A stretch of DNA of 64,000 nucleotides from Staphylococcus nepalensis (GTDB lineage Bacteria; Bacillota; Bacilli; Staphylococcales; Staphylococcaceae), in NCBI RefSeq assembly GCF_014635045.1, contig NZ_BMCF01000006.1, forward strand, positions 1 through 64,000, written 5' to 3'. Positions 19,225-27,937 of the stretch are shown piece after piece. Below the pieces are notes generated by a model. That model saw only the letters and a list, made by a program, of their open reading frames with translations, searched no databases and was not told the origin of the DNA. Within the stretch, counting starts at the first letter, position 1, and each line of letters begins with the position of its first letter. A program made the translations under genes and the position numbers.

Positions 19225-20569
19225 ATTTCTCTACTCCTAAAGCTTTCATCATTGGACTAAATTTAACAGCAGTTTCTGCTACTTCACTATCAGCATCAGA
19301 ATTATGCACAATGCCACACCCCGCAAATAATGTTGCTTGGTTCTTTTTAATTAACATAGACCTAATAGCTACAATAAATTCGCAGTTATCATACATATCT
19401 ATATAGCCAACTGGCGCACCATATAGACCTCTTGTACCAAATTCATACTGCTCAATATAAGAAATTGCTTCGTCCTTAGGGTAACCACCTAATGCTGGCG
19501 TAGGATGTAAGTTATCTAGTAAGCCAATATAAGATGTCTTGGTTAAGCGGCCCTTAATTTTAGTGTATAAATGATATAAATGATCATTCGTTAAAATTTG
19601 TGGTTTTTCATTGAAAGTAATTTGTTCTACATAAGGTTTAATATCATTTAAAATACTTTCAACTACGAAACGATGTTCATTTAAATTTTTTTCATCATTT
19701 AAAAATGCATCTATATTTGCTTTATCTATTTCTTCTTGATGTGTTCTCTTAATTGTACCAGCAACTGCTTTTGTAGATAAAACATCATCGCTTACTTCCA
19801 TTAACTGTTCAGGTGTCTGTGAAAAGAACACACTATCTTGCGATTCTAATACAAATAAATAACTATTATGTTCACCCTGTATTGCTCTGTTTAAGATGTA
19901 TGAGATATTGACGTTCTTATCAAATATAATCAGTCGTTTTCTTGCAAGTACAATTTTTTTATTTTCGTCTAAAATATCAATTGTGTCTTTAACTAGATCA
20001 CGCCATTCATCTTTATAAATGTCATCGATCCGCTTAATATCTCCTATTTTGTCATTTAGCTGTATATCTTTTTGAGTAAGCTTATCAATAATTGCTAAGA
20101 AAGCATCTATTTCAAAGTTCTCGGATTCTACAGTATATGTGATAAATGTTTTTCCTTGTTCCATCGTCACCAACACTTCTGGTAAGACAAAATGATTAAT
20201 ACCAAATTCGCGCCATTCATCCCCTGATTTATGTGATGAAAATTGAAAACCACCACATATTTTCAAATGATGTTTCTCGGAGCTTGGATGTATTAATTCA
20301 ATATCATTCTTATATTTTTCCCACTCGCGGAAAATAGATTGCTTATTTTCAAAATCATTTTTAAATCTCTTAATAGCATGATAGCCAAAGAATGAAGTTT
20401 CGTTGTCATTTTTCTTGAAATAGAAACGGTCTCCTGCACAATCTTCGGTTACATGAAATAATATTGTAGGATCTAATTCATAATCTAATTTTGCTTCTAC
20501 AGAAACCCAAGTTTGGTTACTTTCGTATACCGCTTCGACAATTTCACTTTCCTTGACATCTAAAGTCAT
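19217..20569 (-). CDS. menF: Isochorismate synthase
   Basis: Converts chorismate to isochorismate, the entry to menaquinone. The C-terminal chorismate-binding domain is complete: [12 protein letters not shown] (about residue 255), [65 protein letters not shown]. The N-terminal third is divergent, as in this family. It is the first gene of menF-D-H-B and is divergent from menA, with a 184-bp shared promoter region. The start ATG follows AGAAGTG. Confidence 0.94.
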   Translation of the reverse strand: MTLDVKESEIVEAVYESNQTWVSVEAKLDYELDPTILFHVTEDCAGDRFYFKKNDNETSFFGYHAIKRFKNDFENKQSIFREWEKYKNDIELIHPSSEKHHLKICGGFQFSSHKSGDEWREFGINHFVLPEVLVTMEQGKTFITYTVESENFEIDAFLAIIDKLTQKDIQLNDKIGDIKRIDDIYKDEWRDLVKDTIDILDENKKIVLARKRLIIFDKNVNISYILNRAIQGEHNSYLFVLESQDSVFFSQTPEQLMEVSDDVLSTKAVAGTIKRTHQEEIDKANIDAFLNDEKNLNEHRFVVESILNDIKPYVEQITFNEKPQILTNDHLYHLYTKIKGRLTKTSYIGLLDNLHPTPALGGYPKDEAISYIEQYEFGTRGLYGAPVGYIDMYDNCEFIVAIRSMLIKKNQATLFAGCGIVHNSDADSEVAETAVKFSPMMKALGVEKYE

Positions 20570-20676
20570 CTATTTCACTTCTTTCATTATCAGTTTACAC
20601 TCATTATAATATTGTACCACTTTTCAAAATCCATGTACGCTTTTCAGCTTATTTCATACAGACATTTTTACGTAAT

Positions 20677-20705
20677 TTGACCTTTACCCCTTCTTCTATT
20701 AAAAT
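20677..20705 (+). promoter_or_regulatory. Promoter of menA
   Basis: TTGACC (20677-20682), 17-nt spacer, TAAAAT (20700-20705). The start would be about 40 bases before the menA ATG. Seen in sequence only. Confidence 0.6.
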
Positions 20706-20753
20706 AAATTTGATAAAAATTTATTACATTAAAAGGATTCGAGGTAAAAAATT

Positions 20754-21692
20754 ATGGCATCTCAATACCAACAATATTCAACTGTCAGAAAATACTGGCA
20801 TTTAATGAGACCACATACGTTGACCGCTGCAGTTGTACCAGTATTAGTAGGTACTGCTACCGCAAAGATTTTCTTGTTAGGCAGTGAAGATCATCTAAAA
20901 CTTAGTTTATTCGTGGCTATGTTAATTGCTTGCTTACTTATACAAGCAGCAACAAATATGTTTAACGAATATTATGATTTTAAAAAAGGCTTAGATGACC
21001 ACACTTCGGTAGGCATAGGCGGCGCCATTGTGAGAAACGGCATGAGTCCAAAACTCGTCATGAATTTAGCTATTGCCTTTTATATTATCGCTGCGATACT
21101 TGGCTTGTTTATTGCAACGCAAAGTTCTTACTGGTTGCTACCAATCGGCTTAATATGTATGGCTGTAGGTTACTTATATACGGGCGGCCCTTTTCCAATA
21201 TCATGGACACCTTTTGGTGAGATTTTCTCTGGTTTGTTTATGGGAATGATTATTATCCTAATTTCATTCTTTATCCAAACTGGAAATGTACAGAGTCTAG
21301 CGATATGGATAAGTATTCCGATTGTAATTACGATTGGTCTGATCAATTTAGCAAACAATATCCGTGACCGCGTTAAAGATAAAGAAAGTGGTCGCAAAAC
21401 TTTACCTATTTTATTAGGAAAAAATAATGCTGTGCGCTTTTTAGCATTAATGTATATCATCGCTTATTTGCTAGTTATCTATATTACATTCTTTAAACCA
21501 GGCGGTTCAATCTTTTTCTTAATTGCTTTACTATCCTTCCCAATGCCAATAAAAGCAGTTCGTAGATTTAAAAAGAATGATACCCCTACATCAATGATGC
21601 CTGCAATGGCAGCAACAGGAAAAACCAATACATTCTTTGGTGTCCTTTATGCTTTAGGTATCTATATTAGCGCATTGCTAGGCGGTATCTAA
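20754..21692 (+). CDS. menA: 1,4-dihydroxy-2-naphthoate polyprenyltransferase
   Basis: Membrane prenyltransferase of the UbiA superfamily that attaches the polyprenyl tail to DHNA, giving demethylmenaquinone. The two Mg-diphosphate motifs are visible: NMFNEYYDFKKGLDD (about residues 66-80) and NLANNIRDRVKDKESGRKTLP (about 200-220). Eight or nine hydrophobic helices are spread along its 312 residues. It is divergent from the menF-D-H-B operon and has its own terminator. Confidence 0.95.
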   Translation: MASQYQQYSTVRKYWHLMRPHTLTAAVVPVLVGTATAKIFLLGSEDHLKLSLFVAMLIACLLIQAATNMFNEYYDFKKGLDDHTSVGIGGAIVRNGMSPKLVMNLAIAFYIIAAILGLFIATQSSYWLLPIGLICMAVGYLYTGGPFPISWTPFGEIFSGLFMGMIIILISFFIQTGNVQSLAIWISIPIVITIGLINLANNIRDRVKDKESGRKTLPILLGKNNAVRFLALMYIIAYLLVIYITFFKPGGSIFFLIALLSFPMPIKAVRRFKKNDTPTSMMPAMAATGKTNTFFGVLYALGIYISALLGGI

Positions 21693-21727
21693 TATTAAGA
21701 CACTAAATTGAATAGCTTGAATTCAAA

Positions 21728-21762
21728 GTCGTTCTTCATTCATTTGAAGAGCGATTTTTTGT
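21728..21762 (+). terminator. Terminator of menA
   Basis: A stem TCGTTCTTCA / TGAAGAGCGA (one G-T type mismatch) with a 6-nt loop is followed by six Ts. Confidence 0.85.
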
Positions 21763-21772
21763 TACAATTATT

Positions 21773-22330
21773 TTAAGATTGAGTATATACTAAGTGATAA
21801 TGCATATGACCATATAAATCAAATTCACTCATGATTTGGAACCCTAATTTCTCATATACATGCAACGCTGCTATATTTTCTACATCACAATTTAAACTCC
21901 ATTTTTCGTTTGGATTATTATCTAATACATGTTTAATTAATTTTGTTGCTACACCATTTCCACGATATTGAGGGAACGTTGCGACAGTTTCAATATACCA
22001 TTCGTCATCATTAGCTTCTTTCATTGGCATAGGCGTGCCATAAGCTTTAATATCTTCATCTACGTTTAGTTCTAACCACGCTTGCTCAAGTTCTAATTCT
22101 TGATCCCCTGGATAGGCTATCAAACACCCTGCAATATGACCATCTATTTCATATACCCAAACATTACTAATGTGCCCCCTATATTTTACGTCGACCATAC
22201 TTTGTTTCATTATATTAAGTAAGCGAGACTTTTCTACTTCCTTTACCATATCTATATCTAATTGACTCCAGATGATATAACATAATTCTGCTATTTCTTT
22301 TTTATCATAAGGCTTCGCTTTTCTAATCAT
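21773..22330 (-). CDS. GNAT family N-acetyltransferase
   Basis: A 185-residue GNAT protein. The acetyl-CoA loop is PQYRGNGVATKLIKHVL (about residues 121-137), preceded by the beta-bulge strand EWYIETVATF and followed by SLNCDVENIAALHVYEKLGFQIMSEFDLYGH. The substrate is unknown. AAAGGAG (rc) lies about 8 bases before the ATG. A single gene, convergent with menA. Confidence 0.85.
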   Translation of the reverse strand: MIRKAKPYDKKEIAELCYIIWSQLDIDMVKEVEKSRLLNIMKQSMVDVKYRGHISNVWVYEIDGHIAGCLIAYPGDQELELEQAWLELNVDEDIKAYGTPMPMKEANDDEWYIETVATFPQYRGNGVATKLIKHVLDNNPNEKWSLNCDVENIAALHVYEKLGFQIMSEFDLYGHMHYHLVYTQS

Positions 22331-22441
22331 TTTAATTTCTCCTTTATGTTAATCCAACTATTAATTCTATTATATACGAATCCATGTGAAAATTTGAAGT
22401 AATCATAACGGTGCCCTATATACTTTTTCATATTGTTTTAT

Positions 22442-22470
22442 TTGTCCTAATGCGTGATATAAGAGATAAT
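22442..22470 (+). promoter_or_regulatory. Promoter of the TM2-domain gene
   Basis: TTGTCC (22442-22447), 17-nt spacer, GATAAT (22465-22470), ending 35 bases before the ATG. Confidence 0.5.
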
Positions 22471-22505
22471 TAAATCAATCAATTAAAGGAAAGGACATTA
22501 TACTA

Positions 22506-22718
22506 ATGAAAGTAAATAAAGTTATATATGTTGTACTCGCGTTTTTGTTAGGCTGGTGTGGTATACACAAATTTTATTCAAATCAATTACTACAAGGTAT
22601 TATTCATTTAATATTTTTCTGGACTGGCATCCCTTACATTATCGCTATAATTAGCGGTATGCTAACGATTTTCTTCAACAAAGCAGATGAAAACGGTCTA
22701 ATCACGCTTGAAAAGTAA
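22506..22718 (+). CDS. TM2-domain membrane protein
   Basis: A 70-residue protein with two hydrophobic helices separated by a short polar turn. It matches the TM2 domain: a first helix followed by GIHKFYSNQLLQGIIHL, then an aromatic second helix and a C-terminal ADENGLI stretch. TM2 proteins have no settled function in Firmicutes. AAAGGAAAGGA lies upstream of the ATG. Single gene, with no terminator before the small ORF at 22829. Confidence 0.8.
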   Translation: MKVNKVIYVVLAFLLGWCGIHKFYSNQLLQGIIHLIFFWTGIPYIIAIISGMLTIFFNKADENGLITLEK

Positions 22719-22828
22719 CCCGCATTTAACTTTCTAAAAAATTCCCTATCTTTATTTACACTGTCTTAAACAGGGTATAGTAGTTGTATATAAATGAGTG
22801 ATTTTTTATTGGCTAGGAGGTTAAACTT

Positions 22829-22918
22829 ATGAACATTATTAAACGCATTTTTAGAACCCTTATTGTAGGCTATATTGTTAAAGGAATTAGAAATTTAATC
22901 AAAAATAAATCAAAATAA
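22829..22918 (+). CDS. Small basic amphipathic peptide, 29 residues
   Basis: The peptide begins MNIIKRIFRTLIVGYIVKG and ends NKSK. A perfect AGGAGG (22815-22820) lies 8 bases before the ATG. It has eight Lys/Arg and no acidic residue, with a hydrophobic Ile/Leu/Val face, so it could lie on or cross a membrane. A hairpin 44 bases after the stop may end the transcript. Size and charge recall type I toxins or phenol-soluble-modulin-like peptides, but no family is recognised and the function is unknown. It could also be a leader for nothing else, since no gene follows for 550 bp. Confidence 0.55.
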   Translation: MNIIKRIFRTLIVGYIVKGIRNLIKNKSK

Positions 22919-22961
22919 ATTTACGAAATAAATTGCACGAAACTTCAAGAACAAATGTAGG

Positions 22962-23014
22962 CAACCGCTTATACCCTGTTGGCATAATCAATATGGGTAC
23001 GAGCGGTTGTTTTA
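22962..23014 (+). terminator. Hairpin after the 29-residue ORF, probable terminator
   Basis: CAACCGCT (22962-22969) pairs with AGCGGTTG (23002-23009), extended by TACCC/GGGTA, around an 18-nt loop. TTTTACG follows. The T-run is weak, so a structured RNA is also possible. Confidence 0.6.
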
Positions 23015-23468
23015 CGTATAGTCAGAGAAATAATCTTTCTATAATTGAATTTTTCAAACTTGGTTTTAATTATCTACGAGCATATTCGGAGTCAATTTAA
23101 ATGCCACATTGCAATCTTGGATTAAAAGTGAAATTCTCAGTCTTAGAATTAACCATTTCTTTCTAACATATCATTAAGGCCTTTCAGCAAAATGTATATA
23201 ATTTAAAATCAATTTAACAATACTTTGATTCTTCTGTAAAGTATAATTTCAAGACATTACGCTATTAGAGAATGAAATATAAATTATATTTATATGATGG
23301 TAGTTATTAATTAAACAACCTTTTCAATTTTATGTATATTAAACCCAATATTGTGTAAATGTTAAATAATATATTGCTATGCATACTACAAATAATTATT
23401 TATTTTTCGTATAATAATATTAATGTGTTTTTATAGCATAAATTTATTATTTGGGAGGAAATGACATA
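23015..23468. other. Long AT-rich spacer before the DUF4352 gene
   Basis: About 450 bp with no reading frame over 40 codons that has a ribosome binding site. It is presumably the promoter and leader of the next gene. No known RNA family was recognised. Confidence 0.4.
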
Positions 23469-24092
23469 ATGGCAAAGGAACAAAACGATATTTCTTTGGA
23501 AGAGCAATTAGCAAGGCAGCAGCAACAGTTTGAACAGTACAAAGAGGAGCAGAAGAAAGGCAAGAAAAAGAAATGGTTTTGGGGCTGTGGCGGTTGTCTA
23601 GTTTTCATAATTATTATGGGTATTATTTTTGCTGCATGTTCAGCAACCATGGTAAATGAAGTAGATAAAAATGTTAATGAAGAAAATACCTTAGATAAAG
23701 ATGATGATACTGAAATCAAACATGTTGGAGATACTGTTAAAGTAAAAGATGTAGAATTCACTTTAAATGATGCATATTACACTGATGAAAGAAACGAATT
23801 TGCTGACGAAGATATTGAAGCAGATAAAATTTTAAAAGTTGATATGACAGTTAAAAATAATAGCGGTGACGATATCCCAGTTGGTGGAGATGTAAAAGTT
23901 TACACCGATGGAAAACAAGCTAAATCTTACCCTGTCGATGATGAGTTACTTGATGGCTTGTCGCCTGGAAGAAGTATAGACGGATCATCTGGATTCGCTA
24001 TTAATGGCAACCCAGAAAAAATAGAATTAGAATATGAACAATTTTTAGATTTATCTAATGAAAAAGTTATTTTTGAATTAGACCCTAAATAG
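23469..24092 (+). CDS. Single-pass membrane protein with extracellular DUF4352-like domain
   Basis: The ATG at 23469 lies after GGGAGGAA (23452-23459); an in-frame TTG at 23451 is upstream of that site and is rejected. Order: Gln/Lys-rich cytoplasmic segment (1-34, coiled-coil-like), WFWGCGGCLVF and one helix (about 36-58), acidic linker, then a beta-rich domain (about 85-207) with the DUF4352 pattern: GDTVKVKDVEFTLNDAYYTD, then LKVDMTVKNNSGDDIPV, and SSGFAING. Such domains are immunoglobulin-like and found on lipoproteins and membrane proteins, with no established function. Closed by a terminator. Confidence 0.75.
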   Translation: MAKEQNDISLEEQLARQQQQFEQYKEEQKKGKKKKWFWGCGGCLVFIIIMGIIFAACSATMVNEVDKNVNEENTLDKDDDTEIKHVGDTVKVKDVEFTLNDAYYTDERNEFADEDIEADKILKVDMTVKNNSGDDIPVGGDVKVYTDGKQAKSYPVDDELLDGLSPGRSIDGSSGFAINGNPEKIELEYEQFLDLSNEKVIFELDPK

Positions 24093-24097
24093 TTTTA

Positions 24098-24126
24098 AAA
24101 AGGCAGTCTTTACTGCCTTTTTTATT
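24098..24126 (+). terminator. Terminator of the DUF4352 gene
   Basis: A 9-bp perfect stem AAAAGGCAG / CTGCCTTTT is followed by a T-run. Confidence 0.88.
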
Positions 24127-24273
24127 ATTTAGTATATATGGTCGAGGTGCAGCACATCTAAGAAATACATAAAATATCTCTTTTAATAAAAATAATAGAA
24201 AAGCTTAACAATACAGAAAAATTTAAGATCTAAAATGAGTAAATTTAAAAACATCCAAATAGAGAATTTTAGA

Positions 24274-24309
24274 CAAAATAAAAAGAACGCTGATATATCA
24301 ACGTTCTTA
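24274..24309 (-). terminator. Terminator of the tRNA pair
   Basis: AAGAACGcTGATATATCAaCGTTCTT (24283-24308) is nearly palindromic. On the minus strand it is followed by TTTTTATTTTG. It lies 44 bases downstream of tRNA-Ser. Confidence 0.8.
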
Positions 24310-24352
24310 AGGCATTCTGTAAAATAGAATTTTAAAGAATTTTGCGTTATTA

Positions 24353-24441
24353 CGGAAACGGAGGGATTCGAACCCTCGCGCCGCTCTCGCGACCTACACC
24401 CTTAGCAGGGGCGCCTCTTCAGCCAACTTGAGTACGTTTCC
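24353..24441 (-). tRNA. tRNA-Ser (GCU)
   Basis: An 89-nt class II tRNA read on the minus strand. The acceptor stem is GGAAACG/CGTTTCC with discriminator G, the anticodon loop CTGCTAA gives GCU, there is a long variable arm, and the T-loop is GGTTCGAATCC. CCA is not encoded. It reads AGC/AGU codons. Confidence 0.95.
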
Positions 24442-24443
24442 AA

Positions 24444-24518
24444 TGGCTCCACAGGTAGGACTCGAACCTACGACCGATCGGTTAACAGCCGATAGCTCTA
24501 CCACTGAGCTACTGTGGA
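24444..24518 (-). tRNA. tRNA-Asn (GUU)
   Basis: A 75-nt tRNA on the minus strand. The acceptor stem is TCCACAG/CTGTGGA, the anticodon loop CTGTTAA gives GUU, the T-loop is GGTTCGAGTCC, and CCA is encoded. It lies two bases upstream of tRNA-Ser, so the two are processed from one transcript. Confidence 0.96.
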
Positions 24519-24673
24519 TTAATTTGTATCTCTAATCAAGCACAAATATTATTATATCAATTAATAACAAATTTTCAAGTACTATTGCAAAAAAATATGC
24601 AGAACATTTACACTAAATTAATATAATATTCCGCATATCCTAATTTTACATTAATAATTTAAATAATTCTTAA

Positions 24674-25237
24674 CTATTTGCTTTCAAACAAAGAGTATTT
24701 AGCTAATGCTTCGTATATATTAAGTTGTGGTTTCGTATAATCTATTGGAGATTCCGGATCAAAAGTTGCAACCCTAGCTGCTCTGTCCATCATATAATAA
24801 TAATAAATACCATTTAAATATTGATGATGCATGCTATGTGCTGAAATACTGACAATGATAGACTGATTATCAACAAAGTTAACTCTACATTTTTTATCTT
24901 TTAATGATCTAATACTTTGAACATAATGGATGTTAATCCATGTATTTTGTGTTTTTCTATCAGAATGAGTTGGAAAAAAATAAGTGGGAAATAATGGAGT
25001 AAATAGAATTGGGGGTTTACTGCTAATACCAGTGATCCGAATGGTGTCTTCTTTCTTAAACACATAACTACTACCATAAAATCTACAGGAACGATCAATA
25101 ATTTTATGTGTACGTTCTTTAATCACATCTTCATCTTCTTTATACCTTAGTACGCGCGTTCCTTCATATTGTCCAATAGCTAGATGGCAAGGTTGTAATG
25201 CCATATCACCTTTTTTAATAATGTACGGTTGATTCAT
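24674..25237 (-). CDS. comK: Competence transcription factor ComK
   Basis: ComK is the DNA-binding master activator of DNA-uptake genes. The 187-residue product carries the family core: YIIKKGDMALQPC at the start, RSCRFYGSSYVFKKEDTIRITGISSKPPILFTPLFPTYFFPTHSD read in parts across residues 50-95, and the C-terminal LNIYEALAKYSLF. The upstream in-frame codons are rejected because a perfect AAGGAGGT lies 8 bases before the ATG at 25237. The frame is intact. In B. subtilis ComK is degraded through MecA-ClpCP; mecA is also in this window. Expression in staphylococci is usually SigH-linked; no SigH promoter was confirmed here. Confidence 0.9.
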   Translation of the reverse strand: MNQPYIIKKGDMALQPCHLAIGQYEGTRVLRYKEDEDVIKERTHKIIDRSCRFYGSSYVFKKEDTIRITGISSKPPILFTPLFPTYFFPTHSDRKTQNTWINIHYVQSIRSLKDKKCRVNFVDNQSIIVSISAHSMHHQYLNGIYYYYMMDRAARVATFDPESPIDYTKPQLNIYEALAKYSLFESK

Positions 25238-25425
25238 AGTTGTGACCTCCTTGCAAAATTTGGTGATACTCAAATAATATACCAACACCAATTTAAAATC
25301 AACTTATATTATAAAATATTTTATAAATTTTCTGCAATTAAATTTTAGGTGCGAAACTTTTTCTATTTTTAAATTACTGAAAGTTGCATTTTACACTAAT
25401 TTTTCCAGAAAAGTCAGAATATTCG

Positions 25426-25454
25426 TTGATTTAGGATTCAAAACCTTGTATACT
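25426..25454 (+). promoter_or_regulatory. Promoter of the IDEAL-domain gene
   Basis: TTGATT (25426-25431), 17-nt spacer, TATACT (25449-25454), ending 34 bases before the ATG. Confidence 0.6.
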
Positions 25455-25488
25455 GTACGTAAATATAGATAGAGAGGTTGTGTTTTCA

Positions 25489-25707
25489 ATGAAACATAAT
25501 ACACATGTGAAATACAATACATTAGAGTCTTTTGTATCAACAATTAACGACTTAGGTATTGAATTAATCATTGACGAATCATTAAGGAATGTACGTAAAC
25601 AGCAACTAGAAAATCTGATAGATAACGCTCTTAAAAATAAAAACGAGAATGATTTCAAACGTTATACTGAAGAATACAAAAATTTGGAGGAATATCTCGT
25701 TGGCTAA
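25489..25707 (+). CDS. IDEAL-domain protein
   Basis: A 72-residue soluble protein. The C-terminal half (ESLRNVRKQQLENLIDNALKNKNENDFKRYTEEYKNLEE) fits the IDEAL domain of Firmicutes, a short helical segment named after its consensus. The ATG at 25489 is chosen over an in-frame GTG at 25480 because GAGAGG at 25473-25477 is better spaced to it. Function unknown. Divergent from comK and closed by its own terminator. Confidence 0.75.
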   Translation: MKHNTHVKYNTLESFVSTINDLGIELIIDESLRNVRKQQLENLIDNALKNKNENDFKRYTEEYKNLEEYLVG

Positions 25708-25729
25708 TTTATTAGAAGTTCATTTAAAT

Positions 25730-25777
25730 TAAGGTCTATTCACTAATTATTTAAAGTTAGAGAATAGACCTTTTTTC
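25730..25777 (+). terminator. Terminator between IDEAL gene and lplA
   Basis: A 10-bp perfect stem AAGGTCTATT / AATAGACCTT with a 22-nt loop is followed by TTTTTT. It may also serve convergent lplA. Confidence 0.85.
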
Positions 25778-25791
25778 GATGTTGTATTTAT

Positions 25792-26781
25792 TTATGACAT
25801 TAATCTAATCAGTTCGTGTCGGTCAATATCACCGAAATAATGGAAAATATCATAATCTGCTAATGCTTCTTCAATACTGTCAAAATCATGTAATGTGCCT
25901 TCTAAAGCGTGTTCTAATTCAGTAACATCCCCCACGCCAAAGAAATCACCAAAAATTTTAGCATGTTCGATTCTACCTTTTTTAACATCTAATTTAATTT
26001 GTACAAAACCTTTTTCAAATTTTTCTTCTCGTTCGAAATTATATTTCGGGTTTCGACCATAATTCCATTCCCAAGTTCGATATTTCTCATTGCTTAACTT
26101 CTCAATATTCTCCCAATCTTTATCCGAGAGTTTATATTCTTCAACTTGCTTAGCTTCACCGAATATCGTTTTTAAAATAATTTCTTTAAATGTATCAATA
26201 TCTAACGATTCTTCTAAAAACTCTGAAATGTTTGCCACACGGCTTCTTACAGATTTAATGCCTTTAGATTTAATTTTAGCTGGGTTTACTCTTAAAGCAT
26301 TTTGAACTTCGTTAAGCTCGCTATTCAACATTAATGTACCGTGGCTAAACATTCTATCTTTTACTTTGACCATTGCATTGCCTGATATTTTGGCGTTACC
26401 AACTTGAATATCGTTTCTACCACTCATTTCAGCATCTAAACCAAGAGATTTTAAAGCTTCTACAATAGGTTCAGTGAATTTTTTAAAATTATGAAAACTA
26501 TTACCGTCATCATCGGTTATAAAACTAAAATTTAAATTACCCGTATCATGGTACACTGCGCCCCCGCCAGAGATACGTCTTACTACATCTATACCGTGTT
26601 CATCAATATACGGTTGATTAACTTCTTCAATTGTATTTTGATTTTTACCAATAATAATTGAAGGTCGATTTATATAAAAAAGAAAATAACTGTCATCATT
26701 CGGCATATTTTTTAAAATATATTCTTCCATTGCCAAATTTAAAGTGGGATCGGTAATATTATGATTACTTATAAATTTCAT
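25792..26781 (-). CDS. lplA: Lipoate-protein ligase A
   Basis: Activates lipoate (or octanoate) with ATP and attaches it to the lysine of lipoyl domains in dehydrogenase complexes and GcvH. The catalytic domain has the signature RRISGGGAVYHDTGNLNFSF (about residues 69-88), then SGRNDIQVGNAKISGNA and a Lys-Ile-Ser motif, HGTLML, and a C-terminal accessory domain (about 250-329). Length 329 matches the housekeeping LplA1 type. Single gene. Confidence 0.93.
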   Translation of the reverse strand: MKFISNHNITDPTLNLAMEEYILKNMPNDDSYFLFYINRPSIIIGKNQNTIEEVNQPYIDEHGIDVVRRISGGGAVYHDTGNLNFSFITDDDGNSFHNFKKFTEPIVEALKSLGLDAEMSGRNDIQVGNAKISGNAMVKVKDRMFSHGTLMLNSELNEVQNALRVNPAKIKSKGIKSVRSRVANISEFLEESLDIDTFKEIILKTIFGEAKQVEEYKLSDKDWENIEKLSNEKYRTWEWNYGRNPKYNFEREEKFEKGFVQIKLDVKKGRIEHAKIFGDFFGVGDVTELEHALEGTLHDFDSIEEALADYDIFHYFGDIDRHELIRLMS

Positions 26782-26978
26782 TTACTGCACTCCTTTTCCT
26801 CAATATACCCTTACCTTATTTATGCAATACTTTTATAAAAAATGCCAATCATTTAACTGATTTTCTCAATATTTTTCAAAAAAAGAAGGATAACAATATA
26901 TTTAATGGTTATTTGTTTATTTGTCTTAAGATTTTTTGTATAATACTATCTAGTTAGCATTTCTAGGGAGGACTAAAA

Positions 26979-27164
26979 ATGACTGTTGCAGAAGTGGGAA
27001 ATATAGTAGAATTTTATGACGGTTTAAAAGGCCGCGTAGAAAAAATTAATGATAATTCAGTAATTGTAGACCTAACAATTATGGAAAATTTTAATGATCT
27101 AGACTTGCCTGAAAAAACTGTCATCAATCACAAACGATATACAATCGTCGAACAAGAAGGATAG
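26979..27164 (+). CDS. DUF2187 (YkvS-like) small protein
   Basis: A 61-residue beta-rich protein, VGNIVEFYDGLKGRVEKINDNSVIVDLT, which matches the YkvS/DUF2187 family with its KOW/SH3-like barrel pattern. Function unknown. Ribosome binding site GGGAGGA lies 6 bases before the ATG. It is co-transcribed with the next gene (4-bp gap). Confidence 0.78.
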   Translation: MTVAEVGNIVEFYDGLKGRVEKINDNSVIVDLTIMENFNDLDLPEKTVINHKRYTIVEQEG

Positions 27165-27168
27165 TTAT

Positions 27169-27771
27169 ATGAATAGAATTTCAAACGCGTTAATCTGGTT
27201 TATCATAAGCTTTATCGTATTCCACATTATTTTGTATATTATGTGGGGCGAAAAGCAAGAATATTGGTACCTTTATACAGGCATTATGCTTATAGCAGGT
27301 ATTAGCTATATATTTTACCAAAGAGATATTGAATCTAAAAGGTTATTAACTTCTCTTGGTATGGGTATAATTACAGGTATCGTACTTATAATTATACAGC
27401 TTATTATAGCAGCAATCTCGCCAGATATTAAATACGCTTCACTGATTAAAGAATTAACTCGTACGGGTGTATACTTTAAATGGCAGATGTTAGTTACTCT
27501 ATTATTTGTGATACCATGTCATGAACTTTATATGAGAACTGTACTACAAAAAGAATTACTAAAATTAAATATTCCTATGTGGTTAAGTGTATTAATAACA
27601 GCAATCTGTTCTGCTTCATTATTTTTCTATTTAGATAAAATGTGGATTGTTTTCTTCGTATTTATAGTTCAATTAGTACTTTCATTAAGCTATTATTATA
27701 CACGTAGAATTGCTACGACTGTAATAGCACAAATTGTTGCAGTTGTTATTCTATTAATATTCCATGGCTAA
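27169..27771 (+). CDS. CPBP-like membrane protein, degenerate protease motifs
   Basis: A 200-residue protein with about six hydrophobic helices. The segment CHELYMRTVLQKELLKLNIP (about 124-143) aligns with motif 1 of CPBP (CAAX protease and bacteriocin-processing) proteins, EExxxR, but the first Glu is His. No clear second or third motif (FxxxH, HxxxN) is present. It is therefore likely a non-proteolytic relative or a distinct membrane protein. It follows the DUF2187 gene by 4 bp and is closed by a strong terminator. Confidence 0.6.
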   Translation: MNRISNALIWFIISFIVFHIILYIMWGEKQEYWYLYTGIMLIAGISYIFYQRDIESKRLLTSLGMGIITGIVLIIIQLIIAAISPDIKYASLIKELTRTGVYFKWQMLVTLLFVIPCHELYMRTVLQKELLKLNIPMWLSVLITAICSASLFFYLDKMWIVFFVFIVQLVLSLSYYYTRRIATTVIAQIVAVVILLIFHG

Positions 27772-27808
27772 TCCAACTTGGATAATCAAGTCTATTAATA
27801 ATGATGTA

Positions 27809-27855
27809 GAGGAGCCTTAGACATTTTGAAATGTTTAAGGCTCCTCTTATTTTAT
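27809..27855 (+). terminator. Terminator after the DUF2187/CPBP pair
   Basis: GAGGAGCCTTAGACATT pairs with AATGTTTAAGGCTCCTC, one mismatch, followed by TTATTTTATT. Confidence 0.88.
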
Positions 27856-27937
27856 TCATGTATTACTTTTTATTAAAAGTTTTGGATATTTCCCTTTATT
27901 TCATAACGCGTTGTCTATTAACAAAACATTTCACATA

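Noticed and set aside
24353-24518. tRNA genes as a phage attachment site
   Set aside because: No integrase gene or direct repeat of a tRNA 3' end was seen on either side.
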